Below are positions 1 to 7,960 of a DNA stretch of 28,450 bases, one piece after another. The first letter of the stretch is position 1. Each line of letters opens with the position of its first letter. Below the pieces are notes generated by a model. That model made no database searches. It had not been told where the DNA came from and saw only the letters and a program-made list of their open reading frames with translations. Origin of the DNA: Chloroflexota bacterium. GTDB lineage: Bacteria > Chloroflexota > Limnocylindria > Limnocylindrales > CSP1-4. The translations under genes and the position numbers were made by a program. The stretch covers positions 1 to 28,450 of the forward strand of contig JAJYNP010000275.1 in NCBI GenBank assembly GCA_021786265.1, in the 5' to 3' direction.

Positions 1-100
1 CCGATCTGGTCCGCGTCATGCGCAACGCCCGCGAGTTGTGCTCGGCGGTGCTGGCGAACAGGAGGATGACGCGAGGTCCCGGGGAGGGTTGGCCGCCCAT
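1..100 (-). CDS. Glycosyltransferase, N-terminal fragment (cut by window edge)
   Basis: Only the first 33 residues are in the window. The ATG at 100 overlaps the stop of the upstream glycosyltransferase by one base (TGATG), so it is the next gene of the same operon. After a short Pro/Gly lead the peptide reads RVILLFASTAEHNSRALRMT. This matches the N-terminal strand and loop of the two preceding genes (RIAIVAANTFEHDSRLLRT and RIVMFVFNDCTTDARVLRE). I therefore read it as a third tandem GT-B glycosyltransferase. The family is inferred from this short stretch and the context; nothing can be said about its catalytic half. Confidence 0.6.
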   Translation of the reverse strand, partial: MGGQPSPGPRVILLFASTAEHNSRALRMTRTRS

Positions 101-1527
101 CACCGTCCGCCGTCGCCCACCAGCTCGCGGTAGAGCCCGGTCAGCCGCGCGACCTCGGTCTCCCAGTTGTACCGCTCGTGGGCAGCCCGCAGACAACGCC
201 GGCGCAGGCCGGCCAGCTCATCGGGCGGGAGGTCCAGGATCGATCGGATCGCGCGCGCCACGCTCGCCGGATCGGCCGGGTCGCAGGTCGCGCCGAGGGG
301 GGCGTCCGGATCGGCCAGGACGATGCGGTGCATCTCGGGGAAGTCGCTCACCACCACCGGGACGCCGGCCGCGAGGCTCTCGAAGAGCTTGTTGGGCGTC
401 GAGAGGTAGTGGTTCAGCGTCGAGCGCTGGATCGGCATCACGCCGACGTCCGCCGACGCCACCCAGGGCGGCAGCTCGTGCGGCGGGACGGCATCCAGTA
501 CGTGGAGGCGGCCTCCGTAGCGCGGGTCCGCGGCGCGCCGGTCCAGGCTCGCGCGCTTGCTGCCGTAGCCGAGGAAGACGGCGTGGACGCGCTCCATGCC
601 CGGTTGCAGGATCGCCTCGGCGAGCTCCTCCATGCCGCGATGCGCGGAGAACCCGCCGTGGTAGAGCGCGATCGGGTAACCCTCGGGGATCCCGGCCGCG
701 CTCCCCAGCAGGCTCGGGCGTGGCTCGGGCGGCCCCCAGCGGGCGGGGCAGTTGCGGACGACCACGACGCGGCGAGGGTCATAGCGGCGCCCCAGGTCCT
801 CGGCGAGGGACTGGTTGACGGTCACCAGCGCGTCGACCTGGTCGACCCAGACACGCTCCTGGCGGGCGAGGAACCGCCGCACCCATCCCGGCAGCTTCGC
901 GATCCGGCCGGACTCGACGTAGATCTCGTGGCTGTCGTAGACGAGCGCAGGGTGCGTGCCGGGTCCCGTCCGGCCGTGTCGCGCAGCGGCGGCAACCGCC
1001 CCGGGGAGCCCCGAGAGGTCATGCCCGTGGTAGGCATCGGCCACAGGGGCCGCCGCGGCCGCCGCGCGGGCCCAACCCACGATCGAGTAGCGCCACCTCG
1101 TGAGCCAGTCGAGCGTGTCGCCGCCCGGCTGCGTCCGTCCGCGCCGGAGGGCCCGGAACGCGAGGTAGAACGGGGCGCGGACGAGCATCCATCCGATCCA
1201 CGCGAGGGCGACCGGGGTGACCGCCACGGCCTCGGCCCAGCCCCTGGGGCCGCGCTTCGCGTCATAGGCATAGCGGAAGCGGATCCAGCCGCGGGCCCGC
1301 CACGGATACCGGCCGAGCACGTACCAGCGCTTCCAGCCCTGCGGCAGCGGAATGCGGACGATCTCGAAGCCATCGCGCCGTTCGCGCTCCGTCGCGGTCG
1401 AGGCAACGTCCCGGGGCCGCGCCATGATGGTGACCTCGTGGCCGGCCTCGGCCAGGCTCGCCGCCTCGCGCAGCACGCGTGCATCGGTCGTGCAGTCGTT
1501 GAAGACGAACATGACGATCCGGCTCAC
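100..1527 (-). CDS. Glycosyltransferase family 4-type (GT-B fold)
   Basis: A 475-aa glycosyltransferase that probably moves a sugar from a nucleotide donor onto a cell-surface glycan on the cytoplasmic face of the membrane. The GTG start (VSRIVMFVF) overlaps the preceding stop as GTGA, so it is translationally coupled; the frame is open further upstream but only with shadow-like, Arg/Gly-rich sequence. Residues 1-40 form the N-terminal Rossmann strand and loop. A hydrophobic stretch at about 101-126 may dip into the membrane. The donor-binding half starts near 285 (ALYHGGFSAHRGMEEL), and 379-398 (NKLFESLAAGVPVVVSDF) is the typical GT4 acidic/Gly region. It is a close paralogue of the next gene upstream: GRLHVLDAVPP and NKLFES occur in both. 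Acceptor and sugar cannot be told from sequence. Confidence 0.85.
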   Translation of the reverse strand: MSRIVMFVFNDCTTDARVLREAASLAEAGHEVTIMARPRDVASTATERERRDGFEIVRIPLPQGWKRWYVLGRYPWRARGWIRFRYAYDAKRGPRGWAEAVAVTPVALAWIGWMLVRAPFYLAFRALRRGRTQPGGDTLDWLTRWRYSIVGWARAAAAAAPVADAYHGHDLSGLPGAVAAAARHGRTGPGTHPALVYDSHEIYVESGRIAKLPGWVRRFLARQERVWVDQVDALVTVNQSLAEDLGRRYDPRRVVVVRNCPARWGPPEPRPSLLGSAAGIPEGYPIALYHGGFSAHRGMEELAEAILQPGMERVHAVFLGYGSKRASLDRRAADPRYGGRLHVLDAVPPHELPPWVASADVGVMPIQRSTLNHYLSTPNKLFESLAAGVPVVVSDFPEMHRIVLADPDAPLGATCDPADPASVARAIRSILDLPPDELAGLRRRCLRAAHERYNWETEVARLTGLYRELVGDGGR

Positions 1528-2927
1528 GGCGCGGCCCCCGCCACCAGGCCGGCACGGTCGGCTCCGCCCCACGGCCCCGGCGCCGCCCCCCGCGCGATGC
1601 GCGCCGCGAGGGTCCGGTACGCCGCCACCAGCCCCTCCTGCTGGCGTTCCCACGTGTACCGCTCGAGCGCGGCCGCGCGACAGTGGCGGCGCAGCGCGGC
1701 ACGCTCCTCCGCCGGGCGTTCGAGCAACCCGGCCACCGCCCGTGCGATCGCGGCGGGCTCGATGGCGCAGCACGCGCCCAGCGCCTCGGCCGTCACCACC
1801 CGGCAATGTTCGGTGCCCTCGGCGACCAGCACCGGCACACCGGCCATGATGCTCTCGAAGAGCTTGTTCGCCAGGTTCAGGCGCTGGTTGAGCGTCCGCC
1901 CGGGCTGCCCCACGTACCCCAGGTCCGCGGACGCCGTCCAGGCGAGCAGCTCCGACGGCGGCACCGCATCGAGCACGTGGAGACGTCCGGGATGTCGCGC
2001 GGCCTCCGCGGCGAGGCGCTCGCGCAGCCTCCCGTAGCCAAGCAGCACCACGGCCGCCCCGAGCCTGCGGAGCGGCTCCTCATCGAGCGCGGCGATCAGC
2101 TCCTCGATCCCGCGATCCACGCTGAAGCCGCCCTGGTACAGCACGATGGGCCGTCCTGCGGCGATCCCGGTCGCGTCCCGCAGGAGGTCGGAGGAGGGCG
2201 GAGCCGGCTCGTCGGGGCGCCACGCCGGTGGACAGTTCAGGACCACCACCGGCTCCGGCACGCGGAACCGGCGTGCGGCCTCCCGTGCCACGCCGCCGCT
2301 CACGGCCGTCAGCAGCGACGCACGGCGCACCCAGCCGGCCTCCCGGCGCCGTACCAGCGCTCGCACCGCCCCGGGCATCCGTGCCAGGCGGGCCGCCTCA
2401 GTGTGCAGGTCGGCCAGGTCGTAGGCGAAGGCCGCGCCCGCATGGGCGGCGGCGCCGGCGACCACGGGAAGCGCGATGAGCGCCTTGCAGTGGTACACGT
2501 CCGCGTCGGGCACGGCCCCGAGGACGGCGTCGCGCCACGGCCCGATCCGGCGCTCGTGTGCGCCGATCTCGACCAGGCGGCGGAGCGGGGCGCGCAGCCG
2601 GTCCACGCCACGTGGCGGGGAGGGCGGCAGGGACGTCGCCCCGGCCGGAACCCCGAGGAGCCGGGTGACCTCGCGGCGCATCCGTGGCGGCAGGGGGCGG
2701 AACGCCGCGCTGATCCGGCGATCCACGCCGAGGCGGAGCACGTCGAACCGTTCCCCCAGCTCCTCGTGTGCCGGGAGGCCCGGCGCGGAGAACGCGAGCA
2801 GCGTCACCAGGTGTCCGTCGCCGGCCAGCGCGCGACCCGTGCGCAGCAGCCGCGAATCGTGCTCGAACGTGTTCGCCGCGACGATCGCGATTCGGAGTGG
2901 ACGCGGGGAGGAGCGGCCGGGAGTCAC
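1524..2927 (-). CDS. Glycosyltransferase family 4-type (GT-B fold)
   Basis: A 467-aa paralogue of the gene that follows it. The GTG start gives VTPGRSSPRPLRIAIVAANT, which places the first beta strand close to the N-terminus as usual for GT-B enzymes; longer in-frame extensions are Arg/Pro-rich and look non-coding. No Shine-Dalgarno sequence is visible. The GTG overlaps the stop of a 15-codon leader ORF (GTGA), which could supply ribosomes. The C-terminal half has IVLYQGGFSVDRGIEEL (about 261-277), GRLHVLDAVPPSELLAW (314-330) and NKLFESIMAGVPVLVAEG (354-371). Family recognition is firm; substrate is unknown. It is probably the first full gene of an operon of at least three glycosyltransferases. 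Confidence 0.82.
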   Translation of the reverse strand: MTPGRSSPRPLRIAIVAANTFEHDSRLLRTGRALAGDGHLVTLLAFSAPGLPAHEELGERFDVLRLGVDRRISAAFRPLPPRMRREVTRLLGVPAGATSLPPSPPRGVDRLRAPLRRLVEIGAHERRIGPWRDAVLGAVPDADVYHCKALIALPVVAGAAAHAGAAFAYDLADLHTEAARLARMPGAVRALVRRREAGWVRRASLLTAVSGGVAREAARRFRVPEPVVVLNCPPAWRPDEPAPPSSDLLRDATGIAAGRPIVLYQGGFSVDRGIEELIAALDEEPLRRLGAAVVLLGYGRLRERLAAEAARHPGRLHVLDAVPPSELLAWTASADLGYVGQPGRTLNQRLNLANKLFESIMAGVPVLVAEGTEHCRVVTAEALGACCAIEPAAIARAVAGLLERPAEERAALRRHCRAAALERYTWERQQEGLVAAYRTLAARIARGAAPGPWGGADRAGLVAGAAP

Positions 2928-2971
2928 GTCGAAATGGTGCGGTGAAGACCGGGGTCGGGCACGCGTCTCAT
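2924..2971 (-). CDS. Possible 15-codon leader ORF of the glycosyltransferase operon
   Basis: ATG at 2971 lies 9 nt after a TACACT -10-like box and opens a 15-residue frame (MRRVPDPGLHRTIST). Its TGA overlaps the GTG of the glycosyltransferase as GTGA. The arrangement suggests a leaderless mini-ORF that feeds ribosomes to a gene with no Shine-Dalgarno of its own. It is too short to judge by codon use, so it could be chance. Confidence 0.3.
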   Translation of the reverse strand: MRRVPDPGLHRTIST

Positions 2972-2980
2972 CTGGCGCCC

Positions 2981-2986
2981 AGTGTA
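2981..2986 (-). promoter_or_regulatory. -10 element TACACT of the glycosyltransferase operon
   Basis: TACACT on the minus strand, 9 nt before the leader ATG at 2971. The same hexamer occurs before the start at 10800. No convincing -35 box is visible. Part of a repeated pattern in this window of TAnnnT boxes 7-9 nt before start codons. Confidence 0.4.
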
Positions 2987-3156
2987 GGGCAGCCGGAACC
3001 GCGCTCGACGGGGCGCCACGAGCCGGCCATCGCGCCGCGCGAACCTGCCGATCGTCCCGGGGCGGCGGTCGGAAGCGGTCTGGTCGCATCGCATCGATCG
3101 GGTCATCGTGGCCCAGGAGCGGGATGCGCCGCGACCGCAAGGTGGAGCGGGACAGG

Positions 3157-4044
3157 ATGGCTGGCATGACCGGCGCAGTGCAGCGTCCTCCCGCGTCGCG
3201 TGTGCCCGGCGACCTCCCGGAGGCAGGATTCGTCGCGGTCCACGCACCGGGACGAGCGGCCACGTCGTTCCTGGTCCGCGCGGCGCTCCCGTGTGCGCTC
3301 GCCGTCGCCTGGCTGGCCCGGCCAGGGTTCGACGCCACGGCGTGGTTTGCCGCTGTTGCGCTGGGCGCGATGTCGCTCCCCGGCAGACGCCTCCTTGCGA
3401 CGCCGGCAGAACCCGGAGGACGTGCCGTTCAGCGGGCGATCCGGTGCGGCGGCTCGTTCGTCCTCCGGTGGATCATGGGCGCCACGCTGTTCGGCGCCAT
3501 TGCCTTTGCCGCCGCCTTCGACACCGGGGGCGTCCCGTTCATCGCGTATGGCCTGATCCTCGGCCTGCCGCAGTGGCTGCTCCTCCGGCCGCGCCTCCAT
3601 CGACCCGGATGGTGGCTCGCGGTCACCGCCGCCATCTGGCCGATCGCGGCCCTCACGGGGCTGGAGTTCCTGTACCTCGCGGGACCGCTCGGCCCCCTCG
3701 CGGGCGGCTTCATGGTGGGCGCCGCACAGTGGCTGGTGCTCGCGGCCGCGAACGGGCTGCCTCGCGCCTGGACGTGGGTCGCGGCGAGCGCCGTCGCGTG
3801 GGCGTCCGACGCCTGGGTGTCCATGATCTGCGCGGCCGCGGCGCTTCCGCCGCAGCCAGCCGGCGCCGGTCCGGGGCAGCTCGTGCTTGCCTCGCTGGGC
3901 GTCGGGGCCGCCGGAGGGCTCGCCTACGGGGTCGTGAGCGGCTTCGCCCTCTCGCGCCTGCTCGGACGGGGTGGTGGTGGTGACACGGTCGAGGGAACTG
4001 CCGTGGCCGGGGGTGTGGTCGCATGCACGCGCGACGAACGATGA
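3157..4044 (+). CDS. Hypothetical polytopic membrane protein with repeated QW motifs
   Basis: A 295-aa integral membrane protein of unknown function. I chose the ATG at 3157 because AAGGTGGAG lies 9 nt upstream; a second ATG at 3166 is possible. Hydrophobic segments run at about 38-56, 58-74, 101-122, 126-144, 152-178, 180-199, 205-228 and 242-270, so six to eight membrane spans. Two spans end in similar motifs, GLPQWLLLRPRL (137-148) and GAAQWLVLAAA (188-198), which suggests an internal duplication. Such QW-containing membrane proteins are common hypotheticals in high-GC bacteria. It is divergent from the glycosyltransferase operon and convergent with doxX. The last 25 residues are Gly-rich and polar. 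No catalytic motif seen. Confidence 0.7.
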   Translation: MAGMTGAVQRPPASRVPGDLPEAGFVAVHAPGRAATSFLVRAALPCALAVAWLARPGFDATAWFAAVALGAMSLPGRRLLATPAEPGGRAVQRAIRCGGSFVLRWIMGATLFGAIAFAAAFDTGGVPFIAYGLILGLPQWLLLRPRLHRPGWWLAVTAAIWPIAALTGLEFLYLAGPLGPLAGGFMVGAAQWLVLAAANGLPRAWTWVAASAVAWASDAWVSMICAAAALPPQPAGAGPGQLVLASLGVGAAGGLAYGVVSGFALSRLLGRGGGGDTVEGTAVAGGVVACTRDER

Positions 4045-4071
4045 CGGCCGGGCTGGAGCCCGGCCGTCATC
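4040..4071. terminator. Perfect hairpin between convergent genes, probable bidirectional terminator
   Basis: GATGACGGCCGGGCT (4040-4054) and AGCCCGGCCGTCATC (4057-4071) are exact reverse complements separated by two bases, giving about 14 paired bases around a TGGA tetraloop. The left arm includes the stop codon of the membrane-protein gene. No T-tract follows on either strand, so it is not a textbook intrinsic terminator. Position between convergent genes (3157-4044 and 4109-4690) fits termination on both strands. Confidence 0.7.
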
Positions 4072-4108
4072 GGCGAGGAGGGGTGGGCGGTGCAGCCGTC
4101 CCGATCGA

Positions 4109-4690
4109 TCAGCCGGCTGACTTCTCGGTGCTCCCGAAGAGGCGGCCGGGCTGCCAGGGGGTGCCGAGGATCGGCAGGAGCCAGCGGTCGAGACCGATCC
4201 AGCCGGCGTTCCGCCAGGCCAGCACGATGAAGATCGCCAGGAACGCAAGGATCGGGTTCGTGCTCACCGTACCTGCCAGCAGGTAGTTGGCGTTCATGAA
4301 GATGCCGAAGAAGGCCGCGACGCCGGTGAGCGCGCCGAGGATCAGGGCGACCCCCACCAGCGTCTCCCCGAGGGAAACCAGGTACGAGAACGTGCTCGCG
4401 TTGGGGACCACGAAGCTCTTGAGGAAATCGCCGTACCAGCCCTGCACGTTCGGGTGGGCGCCGCCGGTCTGCTTGATCGCCCCCTGGACGAAGCCGGCCA
4501 GGGCGGTGCCGGCCCTGGCACCCGTCCACACCGGGGAGCTCAGCTTCTCGAGGCCGGCGCTGACCCACTCGTACCCGATGTACAGGCGCACGATCAGCCA
4601 CAGCCAGGACGCACGGGTGTCGGCGAACAGGAACCGGGCCAGGGCTGGCTCCCGGATCTGGGTGGGGGTGATGGACGCGGTGGATGCCAT
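4109..4690 (-). CDS. DoxX family membrane protein
   Basis: A 193-aa membrane protein of the DoxX/DoxD family, linked in various organisms to quinone-coupled thiosulfate oxidation or oxidative-stress defence. The ATG at 4690 is fixed by a strong AAGGAGG six bases upstream (4697-4703). The family signature is clear: a first span ending RLYIGYEWVSAGLEKL (35-50), then FSYLVSLGETLVGVALILG (101-119), a third span at about 121-140 (FFGIFMNANYLLAGTVSTNP from 127) and a fourth at about 147-160. Between spans one and two is a soluble stretch of about 50 residues (52-100). It follows the Rrf2 regulator by 20 bp, so the two are probably co-transcribed and controlled by it. Substrate unknown; the thiosulfate link is family knowledge only. 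Confidence 0.85.
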   Translation of the reverse strand: MASTASITPTQIREPALARFLFADTRASWLWLIVRLYIGYEWVSAGLEKLSSPVWTGARAGTALAGFVQGAIKQTGGAHPNVQGWYGDFLKSFVVPNASTFSYLVSLGETLVGVALILGALTGVAAFFGIFMNANYLLAGTVSTNPILAFLAIFIVLAWRNAGWIGLDRWLLPILGTPWQPGRLFGSTEKSAG

Positions 4691-4710
4691 GGTGGTCCTC
4701 CTTGATCGGT

Positions 4711-5190
4711 TCATCGGGCCGGGGACGCCATCGCGGTCGCGGGCGCATGTCGCGAGCGGTCCACGCCGGCCGGCGGTCGCTGGCTGCAGGGCGTGACCGC
4801 GGGGGTGCCGGCCAGCGTGGCCTGCACCGCGGCGCTCACCTGCAGCCACCCGTCGTGAAGCACGCACGGGGTTCCGGACGCCGCCGCCGTGCACTGCGCG
4901 CTGTCCGGCAGGATGCAGTTGGCATCGAGCGCCGGGCCTTCGATCGCCTCGATGACCTCCAGCAGGGACGGCTGGGACAGCGAGCCCGTATAGCGATACC
5001 CGCCGGTCGGGCCGACCGACGACTGGACCCACCCGTGTCGGACGAGCGGGCTGAGCGCCTGAGTCAGGAACCCCGGAGTGGTCCCGATCGCCTGGGCGAG
5101 CGCGGAGGCCTTCCAGACGGCGGGTCCGGCCGCCAGGACGCGCAACGCACGGAGAGCCAGGTCGCTCTTCCGGGTGATCTCAAGTCTCAT
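4711..5190 (-). CDS. Rrf2-family transcriptional regulator, probable Fe-S sensor
   Basis: A 159-aa winged-helix repressor of the Rrf2 family (IscR/NsrR/CymR relatives). The start MRLEITRKSDLALRAL matches the family's usual first residue; an ATG two codons upstream (5196) is an alternative. The helix-turn-helix covers about 28-52 and the wing has the family's GPTGGYRY (60-67). Three cysteines, C92, C100 and C109, sit where cluster-binding members carry their [2Fe-2S] or [4Fe-4S] ligands, so it probably senses redox state, NO or Fe-S status. The tail after about 125 is Pro/Ala/Arg-rich and likely disordered. A palindrome over the start codon suggests autoregulation. doxX follows 20 bp downstream. 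Ligand and cluster type are not decidable from sequence. Confidence 0.85.
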   Translation of the reverse strand: MRLEITRKSDLALRALRVLAAGPAVWKASALAQAIGTTPGFLTQALSPLVRHGWVQSSVGPTGGYRYTGSLSQPSLLEVIEAIEGPALDANCILPDSAQCTAAASGTPCVLHDGWLQVSAAVQATLAGTPAVTPCSQRPPAGVDRSRHAPATAMASPAR

Positions 5191-5204
5191 AGTCATAGAC
5201 TATG
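5188..5204. promoter_or_regulatory. Palindromic operator over the rrf2 start, with -10-like CATAGT
   Basis: CATAGTCATAGACTATG consists of perfect 7-bp arms (CATAGTC/GACTATG) around ATA and includes both candidate ATG codons of the Rrf2 gene. It is one of the few AT-rich spots in the window. Read on the minus strand, CATAGT (5204-5199) stands 8 nt before the ATG at 5190, which would be a -10 box for a leaderless mRNA. A repressor bound here would block both promoter and start codon. Binding by the Rrf2 protein is inferred. Confidence 0.6.
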
Positions 5205-5376
5205 CAATTCGCCGACCGCAGAGTAGGGCCCAGATGGCCCCTCCGTGAGGGCGTAAGGTCGCAACCGGCAGAACGCGGCAGGTCCCGCCCGCGGATGCGT
5301 GGCGAGGCGACGCCGCGCCCGGGCTGCGGCACGGCCCACGGGACCGGGCACCGCACCCGGGTGTCTCAGCGGGCGC

Positions 5377-6537
5377 TCACCCCGCCAGCCAGCGCCCGAG
5401 CGACTCGGCGATCGCCTCGGCGGCGCCCGAGAGGCCGACGCGTGCCGAGCGCGCACGCTCCGCCGCGTCACGCGCCGCGGACCCGATCGGCGACAGGCGG
5501 GACAGGGCCGAGGTCGCGCGGCCGACGTCCCGTCCGACCAGCGCGCTCCGCCCCCCGTGCGCCTCCAGGGTCTCGGGCCACTCGGTCGTCTCGCGGAGCA
5601 CCAGCGCCGGCGTCCCCAGCCAGGCCGCCTCCCGCTGCACCCCGCCCGAGTCGGTGACCACCGCCCCGGCGTGCAGCTGGAGCGCCAGCGTGGTCCGGTA
5701 GCCCTGCGGCGGCACCACGCGCACGTTCGCGGGCACGGCACAGTCGCTCTCGTCAATCGCCCGGTGCGTCCCCGGGTGGAGCGCCAGCACCACGGGCCGG
5801 TCGAGCCCACCCAGCACGGAGAACCAGCCGCGCAACGCCTCGGGAGTGCGGTTCTCGGCACGGTGGACGGTCGCGAACAGGTACCCGCCCGGCACCAGGC
5901 CGAGCGCGGCCACCGCCTCCGGTGCGCCGCCCTTGATGCTCGCCGGGCCCCGCACCGCATCCAGCGTGGCGGCACACAGGTCCTGCATGAGGTCGCCCAC
6001 CACCTCCACCCGCACCTCGCTGCCGGCAGGCCCCCCCACGCCGGAGCCGCTCAGGCCGCGCCCGATCCCTTCCGCCCGCAGGTTGGCCGCCGCGTTCTCG
6101 TTCGGGGCGAAGAGGAGCTCCGCGAGGTGGTCGACCACGATGCGGTTCACCTCCTCGGGCATCCGCCGGTCGTACGAGCGGAGCCCGGCCTCGACGTGCG
6201 CGAGCGGCAGCTCGAGCTTGGCCGCGACGAGCGCCCCGGCGAGCGTGGAGTTCGTGTCGCCGAACACCACGACCGCGTCAGGCCGGTCATCGAGCACGAT
6301 CGGCTCGAGCCGATCCATCATCGCCGCCACCTGCCTGGCGTGGCTGCCGCTGCCCACGCCCAGCTGGTGCGCCGGTGGCGGAAGCCGCAGCTCGCCGAAG
6401 AAGTGCCCGGCCATCTCGTCGTCGTAGTGCTGGCCGGTGTCGATAAGGCTGACGTGATGCTGGCGATGCAGCGCGGGCCAGGCCGCGGCCGCCTTGATGA
6501 TCTGGGGCCGCGTGCCGACCACGCAGGCGAGCTTCAT
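5377..6537 (-). CDS. wecB: UDP-N-acetylglucosamine 2-epimerase, non-hydrolysing (WecB/WbpI type)
   Basis: A 386-aa cytoplasmic GT-B-fold epimerase that inverts C2 of a UDP-GlcNAc-type sugar to the manno form. The start MKLACVVGTRPQIIK matches the family exactly. Further signatures: DTGQHYDDEM (33-42), VFGDTNST (91-98), HVEAGLRS (114-121), MPEEVNRIVVDH (126-137), HPGTH (254-258) and TDSGGVQREA (295-304). These include the catalytic acidic residues known from E. coli WecB (Asp in GDTNS, Glu in VEAG and EEVNR). Length is normal. It is the last gene of the five-gene operon, 40 bp after the dehydrogenase. Given the aminotransferase and acetyltransferase upstream, its real substrate may be the 2,3-diacetamido glucuronate, as for WbpI, rather than UDP-GlcNAc. 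Family certain, substrate inferred. Confidence 0.92.
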   Translation of the reverse strand: MKLACVVGTRPQIIKAAAAWPALHRQHHVSLIDTGQHYDDEMAGHFFGELRLPPPAHQLGVGSGSHARQVAAMMDRLEPIVLDDRPDAVVVFGDTNSTLAGALVAAKLELPLAHVEAGLRSYDRRMPEEVNRIVVDHLAELLFAPNENAAANLRAEGIGRGLSGSGVGGPAGSEVRVEVVGDLMQDLCAATLDAVRGPASIKGGAPEAVAALGLVPGGYLFATVHRAENRTPEALRGWFSVLGGLDRPVVLALHPGTHRAIDESDCAVPANVRVVPPQGYRTTLALQLHAGAVVTDSGGVQREAAWLGTPALVLRETTEWPETLEAHGGRSALVGRDVGRATSALSRLSPIGSAARDAAERARSARVGLSGAAEAIAESLGRWLAG

Positions 6538-6577
6538 GCGGCGGCCCTCGGCTCCCTGCATGGGGCACTCGTCACCG

Positions 6578-7960
6578 TCAGCGCCTGCCGGCGCTCCCCG
6601 CGCCCGCGGCGCGCCGGACGCGCCGCGCCGCGCGCGGGTCCGGAACGCCCACCCCCACGTAGGCGACCCCGTCCGGCAGGGGCAGGTCGCGGACCGCGTT
6701 GCGGCCGTCGTAGACCACCCCCAGCCCCGGGAACCAGGAGGCGTCCAGCGATCGAAATTCCTTCGCGCCGGTCTGGACGACGACCGCGCTGAAGGGCGCC
6801 TGGTCACCCCAGTGCCACGGCTTCGCGCCGGTGCGGGCGACTTCCTCGTCGGTGAGGAGCGGATCGTAGGCCCACACCTCGGCGCCGTGCAGGGTGAGCC
6901 GGTCGATCAGCGGGATCGCGCGGGTGTAGGCGAGCTCCCTGACATCCTCGCGGTAGGTGAGCCCGAGGACCAGGACGCGCTTCCCCTCGAGCGAACCGAG
7001 CTCGCGCTCGACCGCCTGGACGGCCGCGCCGACCTGCCCGTCATTGACCTGCCGCGACAGGGCCGGCATCGTCAGCTCGGGCGCCCGGCTGATCAGGAAA
7101 TGGGGATACACGGGGATGCAGTGGCCGCCGACGCCGATCCCGGGCTGGTGGATGTGGCTGAAGGGCTGGCTGTTGGAGCCGCGGATGACCTCCTGGATGT
7201 CGACGCCCATGCGTTCGGCGTACTCGGCGAACTGGTTCGCCAGCGCGATGTTGACGTCGCGGTAGGTGGTCTCGGCGAGCTTCGCGAACTCCGCGGCCTC
7301 CGCGGTCGAGAGCTGCCATACCTCTGCCGGCACCACGCTCCGGTAGAACGCCGCGGCCCGCGACCCGCTCGCACCGTCGACCCCGCCGACCAGCTTGGGG
7401 TACGTGTCGAGGTCGTGGAAGACGCGGCCGCTGTACACGCGCTCCGGGCTGAACGCGAGCAGGAAGCCCGCGTCCGGGTCGCCCTCGGTGAGCCCGCTGA
7501 CCGCCTCCAGCGTCGGGCCGAACCGGTCGCGCGTGTCGCCCACGGGCAGAGTCGTCTCGTACAGCACCAGGACCCCCGGGTGGAGCCCCGCCGCGACCGC
7601 CTCGGTGGCCGGGTCGATGTAGCGGTAGTCCGGCTCTTTCGCGTCGGAGAGCATCACCGGGACGATGATCACGACCACGTCCGCGTCACGGGTGGCCTCG
7701 GCGTGCGACGTGGTCGCGCGGAACCGGCCGGCGGCATGTGCCGCCGCGATGCGTTCGGCCAGCGCCGGCTCCTCGGCGAAATGCACCCGCCCCTGGTTGA
7801 GGGTGTCCACGACCCACGGCTGGATGTCGACGCCGATCACGTGCCACCCGTGGCCTGCGTACTGCGCGGCGAGCGGGAGCCCGATCTTCCCCATTCCGAT
7901 GACGGCGACGGTCCCGACCGTCTCGGGCTCACCCCGCCAGGGGTGGACGAACTGGGTCAT
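6578..7960 (-). CDS. Nucleotide-sugar 6-dehydrogenase (WbpA/WecC type)
   Basis: A 460-aa NAD-dependent dehydrogenase of the UDP-glucose/GDP-mannose dehydrogenase family. It oxidises the C6 hydroxyl of a UDP-N-acetylhexosamine twice to give the uronate. The N-terminal NAD fold is VGTVAVIGMGKIGLPLA (15-31). The middle domain carries the conserved Lys in EFAKLAETTYRDVN (224-237), and the catalytic Cys281 is in GVGGHCIPVYP (276-286). The C-terminal UDP-binding domain starts with KRVLVLGLTYREDVREL (327-343). The GGHC rather than GGSC context marks the N-acetylhexosamine-specific branch. The ATG overlaps the upstream stop as ATGA. The Arg/Ala/Gly tail after 442 is likely disordered. Within this operon UDP-GlcNAc to UDP-GlcNAcA (WbpA role) is the best guess; a ManNAc dehydrogenase (WecC) role is the alternative. 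Confidence 0.9.
   Translation of the reverse strand: MTQFVHPWRGEPETVGTVAVIGMGKIGLPLAAQYAGHGWHVIGVDIQPWVVDTLNQGRVHFAEEPALAERIAAAHAAGRFRATTSHAEATRDADVVVIIVPVMLSDAKEPDYRYIDPATEAVAAGLHPGVLVLYETTLPVGDTRDRFGPTLEAVSGLTEGDPDAGFLLAFSPERVYSGRVFHDLDTYPKLVGGVDGASGSRAAAFYRSVVPAEVWQLSTAEAAEFAKLAETTYRDVNIALANQFAEYAERMGVDIQEVIRGSNSQPFSHIHQPGIGVGGHCIPVYPHFLISRAPELTMPALSRQVNDGQVGAAVQAVERELGSLEGKRVLVLGLTYREDVRELAYTRAIPLIDRLTLHGAEVWAYDPLLTDEEVARTGAKPWHWGDQAPFSAVVVQTGAKEFRSLDASWFPGLGVVYDGRNAVRDLPLPDGVAYVGVGVPDPRAARRVRRAAGAGSAGRR

Noticed and set aside
178..2037. Long open frame (619 codons) on the plus strand opposite the glycosyltransferases
   Set aside because: Arg/His/Asp/Pro-rich translation without hydrophobic cores or motifs, antisense to two clearly recognisable glycosyltransferases. 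Very high GC leaves such frames open by chance.
5205..5376. Possible small gene or terminator between the epimerase and Rrf2 genes
   Set aside because: Only short alternative hairpins (GGGCC/GGCCC at 5226-5240 and CCCTC/GAGGG at 5239-5251) and no frame with coding character. The distance to the epimerase stop argues against a specific terminator call.
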